A stretch of DNA of 64,000 nt from Pseudeuparius sepicola (GCA_963920635.1 OY987300.1:62410915-62474914), one strand, 5' to 3'; shown: positions 24,142-36,496, counted from the stretch's first letter. A program made the numbers and translations. The notes: a model not told the origin generated them from the sequence alone.

Positions 24142-25140
24142 TTATGCATTGCAGTTAGTGCCAGTGTTCATAATGGCCGCAATTTTGCGTAAAGCAGGTA
24201 AAAGGTCCGACAGTTCTTTTATGTTATTTAATATCGAACCTTCCTGTGTAATTATTTGTTTTTTATTTGAATTATTTTGATATGAGTTTTGTTGAGAGAT
24301 ACTGGCTGTTGTGGCCGCATATGAAATGCTAGGATTTACGGGATTATGCCTAATAGGGGGTATATTATCATTATTTTGTATTTTGGGAAAATATATGCAT
24401 TGGTTGTAGTTAGCGGGATGTGCCTCCCCGCAGTTAGCACATTTGCAAGGCGTCTCAAAGGGTTTCTTACAAAGAAAGGTATTATGCCCCATAGCGCATT
24501 TAAGGCACCTTGGGGTCGCGTGACAGTAAGTTTGGGAATGTCCAAACTTCTGACACCTATGGCATTGGGTCACCTTTGGCCTGGTCTTTTTGGGCTCAAA
24601 GATGACCCAATTGTCGCTCAGTTCTATCTCATTGTATATGTCTTTCGACTCTGGGGTTTTTGGGAGAATAATCAGAAGATTGTTGGTGGGTTTTTGATTT
24701 TTACCTTTTAGACGGATAACAGATTTAACGTCGTATCCTTTTTCTATTAGATCGTTTTTAGCTACGTCTGTGGAAAATTCAAGCGGAAAATTACGTACAA
24801 AAACGTAAAGGGATTTATCTTCAGGCATAGGGTATGAATGGTACTCTAATTTGTTTTGGGTGAAATATTTCTGAATCGCCCTGTAATCCTCTATTTCAGA
24901 AGGGAATATTTTAATTCCACTCGTCGTATTCATAGCCTTATTATAAGAAATCTTTTTAGTTTTGAATATTTTAGACAATTCAAGCCATTTCTCCTTTTGT
25001 CTTAGTACAATTGGAGTAATGGCTTTCTTATTTTGTTCAATTTCAACAGGAGGTTCCTCATTATCTGAATTATTTACACAATCATCTTCCGCGTCCATAA
25101 ATTCATCTATATTAGATTGATTACCATTATTATTATTCAT
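24142..25140 (-). pseudogene. LINE ORF1 (gag-like), C-terminal part with CCHC knuckles
   Basis: 332 codons, with an RNA-binding-like middle and then three zinc knuckles in tandem: CHRCQKFGHSQTYC, CLKCAMGHNTFLC and CANCGEAHPANYNQC. This arrangement is typical of Jockey/R1-type gag. The ATG at 25140 follows two bases after the stop of the upstream frame, in an A-rich tract, so one ORF1 has most likely been split by an indel. Confidence 0.9.
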
Positions 25141-25142
25141 TT

Positions 25143-25613
25143 CTACGTTATTTTTTGTATTTTTGTTTTTATTTTTAGTATTATTTTTGCCAATGGCTTT
25201 TTATCCTTATCTTTACTTGTAATATTTACATTAGTTTCAGGTGCTCTTGTAGAGCCATCTACCGACACTATTGACGATTGTGATTTAGATCTAACTTTTT
25301 TGGGAATACTGGTAGGTACGTTGAACCCATCCGCATCTTTGGTACTGGTTACAGTCACTTTACTGGAGACAGAAGAGTCGGATGAGAAACCGCTCTTTTT
25401 TCTCTTGCGAGGTTCTAATGTTTTAATACTCTTAATATAGTCTGACATTTCTTTAAGCTGCGCAGACAGATTTGAGACTTCTTTAGTTAGATTTGCTATT
25501 ATAACATCTTTTTCTTTAATCTGTTGTATAAGAATTTGTTGTTGGTCAATTAAATACCTTAAATTAAGCTCGTTAGAGTCCGAATCGTCTTGGGAATAAT
25601 CAGAAACAGACAT
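25143..25613 (-). pseudogene. LINE ORF1 (gag-like), N-terminal part
   Basis: 156 codons with a hydrophilic, partly coiled-coil stretch (residues ~15-50: QQQILIQQIKEKDVIIANL) and a Ser/Lys-rich region. It probably formed one gag protein with the ORF directly downstream before a frameshift in the A-rich junction at about 25140-25200. About 390 bp of 5' UTR precede it. Confidence 0.8.
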
Positions 25614-26082
25614 TTCGATGCGAATGAGAGTAAGAAATAGTAAAAAACAAGGTTATTTTTGCACACACAAGAAAATAATAGTTTAGAACGTCTATCTCAC
25701 CCTTACAATAAGCCTGGGGCTGTACTGAATGTCTTTTTGAAAGGGGGGAAGGTCCTTTCTCCGTTAAAAAGTCTGTTTGGAAAGTCTTTATCTTGGGCAG
25801 GGAACGAGGAAGGGGCCGGCGGCTCAGTCACCCATCACAGGGCTACCGGGGCTTCGGCGGGGTCTAAATCTTAAGGGGTCTCTGGGGGGGTCCTTACATG
25901 GCTCAGGCTTGTCGAGAAACACTCTTAAAAAATCTTTAAGAACTAAAAGTTCCGATTTTTGTGGAGCGATGCAAAGGCACGTCAGACCGTGACAGCTTTT
26001 TTTTTGCGTTTGCAGAATGAAAACATCTCTTTTTGTTCCCGAGATATCGGCAACGGGAGTCCTTATTGGGACACCCTGTATA

Positions 26083-26500
26083 CAAAATGAATCGTTTTTA
26101 GAGAACTTCAATAACGCAATGTTTGATATTATTTAAGGTTTCGGTTTCGGATTGAAGAGGTGCGTCGTTAGTGGAACTAAATATTAGAAATGCCATTAAT
26201 AGCAGCTATTAAGTTTTATTTTAATCTCGATTTATCTCAGAAAGACATTAGATCGTTTCTGTTGACTTGGGCTGTCATTGATTTAAGTCAGAGAAGTTTA
26301 AAACGAATTTTGAGAACTTGCAGACTCTGTAGAAATTTATAGTTGCTTTGAAGATATTTGTATTTACTATGTAGAAATTTCTAGTTACTATAGGTAAAAA
26401 TTTCTAGTTGGTAGGTAGAAATTTCTAGTTACTATGTAGAAATTTCTAGTTAATAAGTAGGAATTTCTAGTTACTAGGTAGAAATTTCTAATTTTTTACA
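26083..26500. repeat. Second locus of spacer and 22-bp palindromic satellite
   Basis: 26083-26330 is a close copy of 13854-14100 and 26330-26495 carries TAGAAATTTCTAG-based tandem units. Together with 19995-20025 this is the locus into which E2 inserted. Confidence 0.85.
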
Positions 26501-28035
26501 CTATATGTTACCAAGGCGCGACGCCTTTGAAAAAATCAATACTTACTGATGAAATGCTCTGTTGACTGAAATATCACTAACATTTCGGCATATACTAAAA
26601 TCTCTCTTTAACTAGACACCAGAAACGGCATTTTTTAAACTGAGTTACCCAAAGTTGGCGGCAGCCACCTAGTGTATTGTGGGATAATGTCAGATATTTA
26701 ACTTTGATTTTCTTAACCAAACACGTGTTTTTCTTGTGTCACATTTAAATCAAAATAAAAAATTATGTGTCTACATCACAGAAAATTTAAAGGATACTGA
26801 TTATAGCCGCGTTCCTTTTGCCACTTTTCTTAAGAATTCTTACTTTATCTCACTTCCTAGCAGTTCCTTTTACAAATGAGAACGTGAGCTAAAGTGAGAG
26901 TTTTTACCTCCCCCTTCACCATTCAAGCACATTCTCGTGAGGACACTCACTATATCGAGCATATTGGCTCAGTTTGGTGGTGGGGAAAATGACCGTTTCA
27001 CAAGATGAGCCTTTGACAGGAAAAAACAAACTGAGTGGCTCGGCTAGCAACTGAGCTAAAGTTCTCAGCTTTACATAGCGCTAACTATTAGTGCTAACAT
27101 GCGTCGTTAAACGACCAATTTTTGATTTTGAGCAACATAATCTCAAATTTTGTGTTTTTTCATTTTATAACAATCTAAAATTCTACTGAAAGTTCAAGCT
27201 ATCTCACATCTCACCGGATCAGTACCTATAGGTAGGTATCTCAATACGAAAGAATACCACTATATTATATAATATTTAATCTGTGGTTGTAAATTCTAAG
27301 TTGTAAAGAGATGGGTAATCTGTGGTTGTAAGGTTTGTTGATACCTAAAAATAGTTTTGTTTTTCCAGACTATTTGTGACGAATACCTAATAGCCGAACT
27401 TGTTCTCTTGTTCATACCAAGAAAATGCACAGAAAAAATAACCTAAAAACTGCCAGATCTAGCCTACTAGCCGCTGCTGCTAGCCCTACTTAGCGCTAAC
27501 CGAAAGCGCAAACTGCTAACTGTTAGCGCTAAGTTAGCCGTGTACGTTTAACGCAAGTTTAGCACAAAAGCGCTAGCTAGCGTGCAAAATAATTTTCCCA
27601 AAATATTCCCAGATATTGTTATATATTTTGTCAATATAAAAAGTGCATACACTATGCATGAAATGAACGCGTACAAAAGCTGGGAATTGTATACATTGTG
27701 GATGAGTGAAAAAAAAAATATGACTGAAACATTTTAGAAAACAATGTTTCAGTTTGGGAAAGGTACAGTGATATGAAACACTTCTCGTGTGCATGTTCAT
27801 ATTATTTTATTTCCAGGGGTTGCAATCGTAACACTTAAGTGACGAAATGATTGCGGATGGTATTGCAGAACATCCAGATGTATTGGAGGAACAATTAGCA
27901 AGGAGTGTCTTTCAAAATTACGTCCAATGCCTAACGCTGTCCAATATTGTCATGTCATGGTTAGGTTGGTGGATCATTCAAAATATGCAGAATATCCTAG
28001 AATTCCCTAGTGCCCATGTTGGTTAAAATAAATGC
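26501..28035. other. Gene-free stretch
   Basis: No gene supported. 27480-27590 is rich in short GCTAGC/TAGCGCTAAC inverted motifs. Confidence 0.4.
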
Positions 28036-28533
28036 AGTGGCTATTTATTCGTCCGATGTACATAAAAGTTGGTATACGTCTTGTGCTGTCATTGGCAAGT
28101 TATGTCACGTGACTTCTTTGGATGTACATTTAATTCCATACTCGTCCAAAGTAAACTTATTTGAAGATAGGTCGGAAGTGCATTTTTCTCAAGCATTGTT
28201 GCAATAAGGAGCATATGCCCTCCTTTTTTGGCGATAGGCGCTGCTGTATGAAAAAAGAAGGGCACATTCGCACCATATTGTGGCAGTCTGCAGTGTGGGC
28301 ACTGCCGTATGAAAAAAGAATTCGACCCATGTTGTGGCAGTTGGTAGCGATGGGCGCTGCAGTACGAGAAAAGAATATTGAAATACAGGAATTATTATAA
28401 ACGCTGTATCTTCAAATAAGTTTACTTCGGAACTTCGGACATGTATGGGGTTAAAAAAGTCACGTAACTCAACTCGCCAATGAAAGCGCAAGACGTACAA
28501 CTTTCATATATGTCGGAAGTATAAATAGCCACT
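28036..28533. mobile_element. MITE, AGTGGCTATTTAT family, copy 1
   Basis: Terminal inverted repeats AGTGGCTATTTAT / ATAAATAGCCACT, arms about 150 bp (TCACGTGACTTCTTTGGATG on the left, complement on the right). 498 bp. Related copies at 36497-36585 (partial) and 36986-38212. No coding content. Confidence 0.85.
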
Positions 28534-28945
28534 TACGCACTTAGCAAATTTTACGTAATTGAAAATTTGTATGCATAAGACTGCAACATTCTATGCTACT
28601 ACCCTTGTTTATGGATACTCTAGTTAGCCAATGTCTGACACTGACATAAGGACATGACAGAAATATAGTAGATACAGGGGACAGATTTTGCAAAAAAATA
28701 AAGTTGGCTAGCTGTTTTTTTGGTAGATTTTAATAGTAGAAAATTACTGGGCCACTTAATTTTTGGTGCCATCTGTTGCTGGTATCCAATATTGCTCTCG
28801 TATCCTTATGACTCTGTCACACATTGGCTAACTAAGGATTCCATAAACAAGGCATAAACTACCTTTAGCGTTGGTTTAAAAGAAACATTAGAAAATATAT
28901 ACGTATTTGTGACGGATGCAATGAAAAGTTTATGTATATTAATGG

Positions 28946-30576
28946 TAGGGTTACCAGAGGTCCGGATTTTAAAGTATGCGTGGTTATAAACAACAAATAA
29001 TGCAAAATAATAAACTTTTTTACAGTTACTAAAAGCAGCCGAATTTCTTTTTGTAATCCCATCTCACAATGCCAATGTGGAGAGAATATTTTTACTTAGT
29101 AACTTTCACAGCCTGCAGAATGGAACTCCCTGTATATTTTTTGTTCAAATTTGGTATACGGGGGTTTTGGGTTGTTCTGATTGACGCTGTGGTGTCAGAT
29201 TTTAAATAAAAAAAAACTCTAAATGGTTTTCGTCATTTATCACTAGAAAAAAAATTTGTAGTAGGCCTTGAAAATTGACATTAAAGGCGGGCGCACACAT
29301 CCTACTATCGAATCCGATTGTCTGAAACGATTATCGGACACGAGAATCTGAGAACTGCCGTACATATCCAATTTTTGAGTAGGCTTTTAGCACAGTATTT
29401 TCCGCCTGCCCAGTGGTGTGTCATCAAAGTGTTAATAATTTGTGCCACAATGGACAACATAGAATGGGTGGCTATTGTTTTTTTTGCTTGAGAAGCAGAA
29501 AAAAAGACAAAGCGTCGCTACTGGGTGCATCCCTTAAATACACGCACATATTTATTAATTAATTTATTTATTTATAAAAGCGAAATGCGTTATAAAATAT
29601 TAGTACCTATATGTACGTACTAAAACAAATGGAAACAAAAACCTCACCGGCACTGGTTGTCTCCCGAGAATGCCATAAACTGATGAAAATAGTCTGATGT
29701 GTGCGATGAAACAATTTACAAACATGTATATTGGGCCTTCAGACAATCGGTTCAGTTTTTTTATCAGGCAAGTTGATCGGACGCACTTCCTTTGCATCCG
29801 AGTCGGACGTGCGATCCGATATCGCATCGAATGTGTGCGGGGTGATCATTGCATTACATTATAGACATGAACTTCAGATAGTCGGATCCGATAATCGTTT
29901 CAGACAATCGGATTCGATAGTAGGATGTGTGCGCCCGCCTTAACAGCTGAAATTTTGCACCAACGTAGAGTTTTTTGTGGCCTATTTTTAGAAAAAAACG
30001 CGGCTAAAATCGGATGGAAAATACAAATTTTACGGGGGTGTTCGCACTTAAGATGAAACACCCTGTATATAACGAAGACACGAAAATACACCTCTTCTTC
30101 GTTATTAACATTTACGTGCACGCAGCCGAAACCCATTTAACAGAATATATAGCCTACGGCAAAGCGCTATTTATTTTGTGTTGATGCCCAGTGAACCAAA
30201 GAAAGAAATAGACTGCTTTTATCTTCTGTGAAAGGAATACTTATGACTAATTATAATTTAAAAAATATGAGCTGTTTTACGATTTTGTGCTTTTGTCAGA
30301 AAAGTACCTGTAAAGTGTGCGTGTTGTAACTTGTTTTACTTTGTAAGTTTTTGTGAATATATTTTTTTGCCCTTGGGCCTTGCTTTATTAGTAAAAAGAA
30401 AATGGTAACCAGCATCAGTCAATCAGTAGATAATGGGAAAATTGTTACTTTGTAAAAAAAATAAAAATTATTATTTTTTAACTCAAGAAATACAAAGATA
30501 ATCGTACCGTCCGGATTTTGTCCGGATTTTCTCAAAGGCTTGTCCTGGGTACACAAGTTTTCATCTGGTAACCCTA
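28946..30576. mobile_element. hAT-like element without transposase
   Basis: Ends TAGGGTTACCAGA / TCTGGTAACCCTA, flanked by ATTAATGG (28938-28945) and ATTACTGG (30577-30584), an 8-bp duplication with one difference, as expected for hAT. Both ends also carry GTCCGGATTTT motifs. The interior has no transposase and contains a second element (29285-29940). Confidence 0.7.
29285..29940. mobile_element. PIF/Harbinger-type MITE
   Basis: 656 bp with near-perfect terminal repeats AGGCGGGCGCACACATCCTA and complement, extending ~55 bp, and a TAA duplication on each side (29282-29284, 29941-29943). The 3-bp TAA target and G/C-rich ends fit PIF/Harbinger. Nested inside the hAT-like element. Confidence 0.8.
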
Positions 30577-30743
30577 ATTACTGGCCAGTAAAACTACCTA
30601 TGTATTTTAAAAGGATTTAGGAGTCCCTAGAAAAAAGTAAAGTAATTATATTTTCCTGATATTAATACTACGGAAAACGCCAGAAAACTGTAGTAATCCT
30701 AGTGAGTGTAGGCCAATAATCAGTAAATCATACCTACTCCTAC

Positions 30744-31530
30744 TAGACCGGAATATAGTGACAGATTTTTTGACGTGATTTTACTCAGTATAAGGGCATT
30801 ATGTCGCGTATATTATATAGTCATCCTGGGTTCTTCATATGGAAAAGTGGTTTTTGATTTATTCGAAAAATATGCGTTTTGATATGATTTTAGTCAAGCT
30901 GCCATGTGTTTTATAATGAAGTTGCAAATAGAAAATCCTTCGGAAAACCATAGGCATACTGTTAACGTGTACCTAAAGGGCTACTATTGTCATGTGAACT
31001 TGAATTTTAATACTTAATTTTTCCATGTTTCTGAACAGGCTGTTAATGATAAGTATGTAAGTTCTTGTCATAAAACTGCCGAAGAAAAGATGGCATACCG
31101 TTTGTGCATGTCCAAGTACAGTTTAAATTGAATGTTATTTAACCATTCTATCCTTTTTTCAGCAGTTTCATAACAAGAACTTGCATGCTTCTCATTGGCA
31201 GCCTGTTCAGAAACGTGGAAAAATTAATTATTAAAATACAAGTTCACGTGACAATAATAGCCCTTTGGGCACACGCTAATGGTATGGTATGGTTTTACGA
31301 GGAATTTTCTATTTTGAACTTTATTATAAAACACATGGCAGCCTGACTAAAATCATATCAAAACGCATATTTTTCGAATAAATGAAAACTCAATTTTCCA
31401 TATGAAGAATCCAGCATGATTCTCTGATTCATACCTTATTATTGTGAGAATATACGCATCATAATGCCCTTTGAAAGGCATACTGAGTAAAATCACGTCA
31501 AAAAATCTGTCACAATCTCCCAGTCTATAC
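30744..31530. mobile_element. Palindromic element (~790 bp)
   Basis: Arms of about 370 bp meet near 31135. The outer parts GTGACAGATTTTTTGACGTG (30758) and its complement (ending 31513) are clear; weaker similarity continues to the stated edges. Arms differ by scattered point changes. Non-coding. Confidence 0.8.
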
Positions 31531-32973
31531 AGAGATAAAGTTATTCAGGATACCAGCAAACCAGAGATAGATCAAAGGCGAAAAAATCCGCAGTCCAAAT
31601 TGTTTCCTTCTTCAAACATCTCCAATACATGCAGCTTTATTACACTTAACCGATACTTTATGGGCAACTACCAGGAGGTGTCAATGATTCCCATATATTA
31701 TCCATAGTGACGAGGGTTTCTCCAATAAACTTTGCGAATACAACACCTGCAAATAAAATAATATTAATACCTATGCACACCAGAAGTGTTTAATACTTAC
31801 TGAACCTTTCCCAAAATTGCACAATGCTTTCCAAAATGTTTCTCTATTATTTTCATGTGTCTTATTTTCATGTGCCTCACTTACATGTGTACTTATGCAC
31901 TTTTTCTACCGACAAAGTACATAACATTTGGGAAAATCGTCCAAGTTGCTACTGCAATACATGTTCTATTCAAATAGAATATAAGGATCTCCAAAATTTT
32001 GAACTTTTCTATGTATCGTTTATGATGAATTTCATCTAAAATCATAACTTGGAATTCATTATAAAAGATCTAATCACAAAAACTTATAAAGAAAACTGAA
32101 GGTTCACTAATCCTGTACTAATAAACTTTAAAGAGATTACTTGCATTCCCTTAGATACTCAGCAAGCTGATAAACAATATCTTTATTCTTCCTTTTCCTT
32201 CAAATTTTGGAATATTTCACACTGTTACTGTAGAAAGTACAACTCCTTATTTATATTTATTTATATTATTTGGAAAAATTGAAAAATTAGACAAGAATGA
32301 AATTTCTGCCATCTAAACCAATCTAAATTGAGGTTGTGTTTCACCTCCAGAGCACAGCTTACCCATGTTAGGGTAAGCTGTGTCCAGAGTAGCTGCGCTG
32401 TCAGACGTGCACGAGACTAACATAAAGAAGTTAAGTGAAGAGCAAAATGTTATGTGCTATATGCATCACCCTGTACCTACATATTTTCCCTTTTTTAGTG
32501 TTTCACTCCTTCAATGGTTAAAATGAGATAAGATACAACAAAGTACAAAAAAGGAATTAGGATTTTGTAAACACTAACTAGGTATTTTTCTTAATGAAAC
32601 CACAGAAAACCAGCAAGCTGTTTTTCTATGATAAAACTAATATAAATAATTTCCTTCAACAACATTGAACGAACAACTCCTTCAATAATGTGGATGTTGT
32701 AAGCAACTACATTTATTCGCGAGCAAACATATATTCAACACTTACCTACTAATCTTTAATATGAGCAGCAAATTGAAAATGGTTTGTATCATTAACTCAC
32801 AACACTCCACAGTGGACTTCTGTGAATGCAAAACATTAATAAAGGATTATTGATTTTCTAAACCCTATATATTATGTACCTAATGAACATTAAAATGCAC
32901 GTGATAGGTTGCAAAGAAAGTGTGCTTGCCTTCTAATATTTACAACCCTGAATACTGGATTTGTTGAACATAT
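31531..32973. other. Gene-free region downstream of the MFSD9-like gene
   Basis: Holds the 3' flank of the minus-strand transporter gene. A 12-bp stem hairpin (CACAGCTTACCC, six-base loop, GGGTAAGCTGTG) lies at 32353-32382. No further gene seen. Confidence 0.5.
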
Positions 32974-33698
32974 TTATTCCCTTTTATTTTTTGCACAATT
33001 ACTTCGTATAATTTGCATACTAATATATACACCTAAAACTGCTGGTAACATTGATAATAATATCACAGATTTTTCATTAAAAATATCACCCAAAATGCCA
33101 CTTAATATTAAAGTTACAAATCTTCCAACAGACATGATACTATTGGATGCACCTGATAAAGACCCTGCATGAGTTTCCCCAGACTTCTTTAATAATATTT
33201 CCATTGTAACTACTCTTAACATAGTTGACGATAAAGAAAAAGGTACCAACAAAACCATAAATAAATAAATACTTGGCACAATGTAAAAACCAAATATACA
33301 GAGGGTCATAATACAAAAGAAATGAGATATTTTTTTATAGCAATCACTGTCATCCTTATAAAAACTGTTTATATAATTAAGGAAATAGGCTGATATCATT
33401 CCAATGATACCAAAAAATGAAAGAATGTACCCTATATGTTTTTGAGATAAATTATGAACTTCTCTTAAGAATAATGTCTGGTTACTAAAGAAACAGCTTG
33501 TGGTCACACAATAGAGAAACCTTAGTAAAAAACCATTTGCATGTATACTCCAATCAATTTCCCTCAATTGGCCAACTGCTTTAGTAAATTCATTTTTTAC
33601 GCCATTCATGACAGTAGAAAATGATAGAGTATTTTCCAGATTTCCTGAATACTTCTTATTATTCTTCTTTGGAATGTTTGGTAAATGGGAGACTAAAA
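32974..33698 (-). CDS. MFSD9: MFSD9-like major facilitator, exon 5 (C-terminal half)
   Basis: Last coding exon. It opens after the acceptor TTTTTTTTCAG with VLVSHLPN (codon split with exon 4), has a hydrophilic central loop, then six hydrophobic segments of the second MFS half (FLLRFLYCVTTSCFF, IGYILSFFGIIGMISAYF, ISHFFCIMTLCIFGFYIV, LFMVLLVPFSLSSTML, FVTLILSGILGDIF, LSMLPAVLGVYI). It contains the MFSD9-like sequence AGSLSGASNSIMSVGRFV. It ends CAKNKRE and TAA. The open frame extends upstream to 33750, but that part is intron. Confidence 0.88.
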
Positions 33699-33918
33699 CT
33701 GAAAAAAAAACATGGAATTTTCTAGATGTTGCATTTATGGCTGAGTTCAAAGTTGTTCTTGTATTGATCTACTTTAAAAATTAATAGACAGAAGAGAAAG
33801 CATCTAAATAATTAATTACTTAGTTGCTATAAGTTTTGGACAATTTATGCATAATAGAACTTCAGAGTGGCAAGGTGTCTCACAATTAACTTTAAATGCT
33901 GGTAAAAAAAATAACGGA

Positions 33919-35103
33919 TATAGTCCAAGAGCCGGCCGCATGATTTCAACTCTCATAAGCTTATAGAATAAGATGTTATGTAAAATGTAGAGAGTATATT
34001 TCTTTACTTGAAGCGAGTGGGTTGCCTCAGATAATACGGGCCCGATCATTGTTATTTAAAGAAGTTGTGGATAATTTTTAATTTTTTAATAGGTACGACC
34101 CGTCCCACAAACATATTTACTACTTTTTCGCAAAAGTCTTTCGACAAATTCGAAAAGTGCCGTTCTAAAAATCGAAGAAGATGGTACATTTCTTAATTGG
34201 GTCTTGTACTTTCCTCCAGTACTAAAAGAGATCTCGAAAGTCCAATATTTAACCAAATTTCCCGACTCCCGATTTCCAAGTTTCGAGAAACGGGAGGGCT
34301 GTAGAATTAGCGAAATTGACGGGAAATCCTGAGGACCCCCTCTTATAAATTGCATGTTTTTTCTCATTTTTTAATTTTTCGGGGACACCGGAAACATCTG
34401 CACCTCACCTGAAGACTTGAGGGAAGCTTTAAAAATTCCGACCCCAGAGCCCCGAGCCGAAATAACTTAGCTGTAGCTCGGCGAAAAAGGGCAATTTCTA
34501 ACAGTTTTCGGACTTTGGCTTTTAGGTGACTGGAAATGCCGACCAATCACGTAAAAAAGATGTGTCCCACCTGCGTTGGTCGTTTTTTTCGCCGAAAATC
34601 CTTAATAACTCAAAAACGGGAAATAATTTACCTGAAAAAGTTTCTTTAAATATGTTGACCCGTCTCCGGCCATCTCGCCGTACCCTCAGATCTCCCGAAA
34701 AACGCGTTTGAAAAAATTTTTTCCCGTGCATCAAGCGGTATAGCAGGACTTCGCACACAACTCGTGTCCCCGAGGTCCAGACTTGCCCCCGTCTTTCGCG
34801 CCGTGTTTAACAGCGGAGGTTTTTCGGGGCCTCGAAAATACGCCTATCGGATTTCTAAAGGACCAAGGGACCCTTTTTAATTGTTGCTCCATGGGCCTTC
34901 TTTCCTATTTTGTTCTATAATCATATGAGAGTAGATTTGCCGAAAAATTAACCATAACTTCTTTAAATAACAATGATCGTGCCCATATAAATTGCGGCAA
35001 CCTACTTGCTTCAAGTAAAGAAATATACTCTCTATATTTTACATAACATCTTTTTCTATAAGCTTATGAGAGTTGAAATCATGCAGCCGGTTCTTGTACT
35101 AAT
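33919..35103. mobile_element. Inverted-repeat element in MFSD9-like intron 4
   Basis: Arms 33919-34078 and 34949-35103 are inverted copies of ~155 bp (CTTCAAGTAAAGAAATATAC, AGTTGAAATCATGC). The ~870-bp centre is GC-richer with no recognisable protein. A third copy of an arm is at 1-105. Confidence 0.8.
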
Positions 35104-35233
35104 AGGAATATTGAAGAAATATTTATTTCATATTATAGGATTCAGATTCTATTTCTCAAAAATAACGTCAGTCAAGTGTGTTTCATTATGCTCTCGACAC
35201 TCTACTTAGCATGAGCATTTAGTAAAGGTCTAC

Positions 35234-35416
35234 TCAATGCCAAAAAGTAAAATTCCTGAGTTCTGTTTGATATGTAGCTGGTATAATCACTGCCATTTCT
35301 TGCAGTATATTTTCCTTTAATCTATCTAGGCTGCGAGGTTTGTTATTGTAAACCTTAGATTTAAGGTGCTCCCACAACAAAACAAATAATCCATTGGCCT
35401 TGGAATCAGGGACCAA
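35234..35416 (-). pseudogene. Transposase C-terminal fragment (minus)
   Basis: Peptide GLFVLLWEHLKSKVYNNKP then RSLDRLKENILQEMAVI. I recall LWxxLKSKVYxxKPxxLxxLKENI as the near-C-terminal DDE block in insect IS630/Tc1/mariner-type transposases. Only this segment remains. Confidence 0.6.
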
Positions 35417-35525
35417 ATTATGATACCCATTCTGGATATCAATTTATTGCAGAAAATTTGAGGAATAGATGATAAGCATATAGTTTGAATTTAATGCCGA
35501 TAGATTATTTCTTCTGGAGGAAGGT

Positions 35526-35675
35526 ACCTTAAATCTAATGTTTGCAACAACAAACCTTAGCACCCTAGACAAATTAAAGATCCAACAAGAAATGGCAGTG
35601 ATCACAGCAGCTACGTGTCAAACAGTACATACTCAGGAATTTTACCACGTGCTTAGAAGAGTGTTGAGAGTGTAA
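35526..35675 (+). pseudogene. Transposase C-terminal fragment (plus)
   Basis: Plus-strand open stretch with TLDKLKIQQEMAVITAAT and YHVLRRVLRV before a stop. It corresponds to the same block as the minus-strand fragment 35234-35416 plus the following residues. The two fragments face each other, again as an inverted pair. Confidence 0.5.
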
Positions 35676-35841
35676 CATAACACATTTGAACAACGTTATT
35701 TTTAAGAAATAAAATCCCATAATTGCTGTACTTTAATACAAATTAAACATTTCTTCAATACTTCTATCCATTTTTTTACCAGCATTTAAAGTTTAAAAAG
35801 AATGTTGAGACACTCAGTATGTACCTAGTAAAAGTACCTAC

Positions 35842-36051
35842 CTGTGTTGCACAAAAACAAAATCATAACAAGGCAGCAACAATAGCTAAATCCATGTTCA
35901 AATTCAGATAACTGACCTCCAATAAATGGTCCTAGTGTAAATCCCAAGGAACCCAGTGCGGCTGTCTTCCCAAATGTATTGGTATGATTTTTATATGGTA
36001 CCAAATCAGATATCACAGCTTTACAAATACTTTGGATGTGTTTAAAAACTC
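35842..36051 (-). CDS. MFSD9: MFSD9-like major facilitator, exon 4
   Basis: 210 bp. After acceptor TTTTCTAG it encodes VFKHIQSICKAVISDLVPY and then TAALGSLGFTLGPFIGGQL, ending LVMILFLCNT before the donor CAG|GTAGGT. GVFKHIQSICKAVISDLVP matches the family signature around TM4 of MFSD9 (G-x-FKHT-x-S-x-x-(R/K)A-x-(L/I)SD-x-VP), and GFxLGPxxGGxLxExExGF is the following conserved stretch. Phase 1 at the left-hand join and phase 1 at exit fit exons 3 and 5 exactly. Confidence 0.93.
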
Positions 36052-36496
36052 CTAGAAAAAAGTGCTAGTATCACAGCCGATCAAAGCTCTTATGTGCAGG
36101 TAGAGATTAGAATTTCGGGAAAGTCGGGTAGAGATTAGGCCGAGTATTCGGCCATTTTTTGGGCATTGTCAAATATTCGACAAGGCCGAATAATGCTTTA
36201 AAAAACAATATTCGGCTAATAATTATTCAGCAAGTTAATTCAATTTTTGATAATTTTTTTTGACAAATTATACAGTTTATTGAAAAATAAATAGCTAGAT
36301 TTACACTTTTTGCAAAAATGTAATCTACTTAAAATATGAAGAACTAATTATCCAACCTAAATATCAGGTGCATTCCCAGCCAGCCGTAAAACCATTATTC
36401 AGCCCAAAGAATGGCCGAATACATATTCGGCCAATTATCCGGTATGCTCTAAGGATTCCTCTTTCTTTCCTTGTCTAAGAGTCATTTTTTATAGAA

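Larger units (their letters stand above)
21245..26005 (-). mobile_element. Jockey-type non-LTR retrotransposon (LINE), degenerate
   Basis: A 4761-bp insertion in the right arm of E2 bounded by the 13-bp duplication GCGTTTGCAGAAT (21232-21244 and 26006-26018). The 5' end is at the 26005 side and the 3' end at 21245, with only a short A-rich tail (AAAAAAGGAAAGG). It holds a gag-like ORF with three CCHC knuckles, then an ORF with apurinic endonuclease and reverse transcriptase. The order, the knuckles and the RT motifs fit the Jockey group. Several frameshifts make it inactive; the length suggests a nearly complete copy. Confidence 0.95.
20030..26078. mobile_element. Foldback element E2, CAGGGTG ends, split by a LINE
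   Basis: Ends CAGGGTGTCCCAATAAGGAC and complement, with TATA on both sides (20026-20029, 26079-26082). Without the LINE (21245-26005) and one copy of its duplication the element is about 1275 bp. Nearly all of it is two arms of about 580 bp (20030 to ~20610; ~20735 to 21244 plus 26019-26078) around a ~125-bp loop. The uninterrupted locus 13830-13870, with CGTA at 13850-13853 in place of the TATA pair, is a paralogous empty site. No ORF of its own. Confidence 0.92.
33699..35841 (-). other. MFSD9-like intron 4 (2143 bp), with TEs
   Basis: Donor GTAGGT and acceptor TTTTTTTTCAG. It contains an inverted-repeat element (33919-35103) and two transposase fragments facing opposite ways (35234-35416 and 35526-35675). 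Confidence 0.85.
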
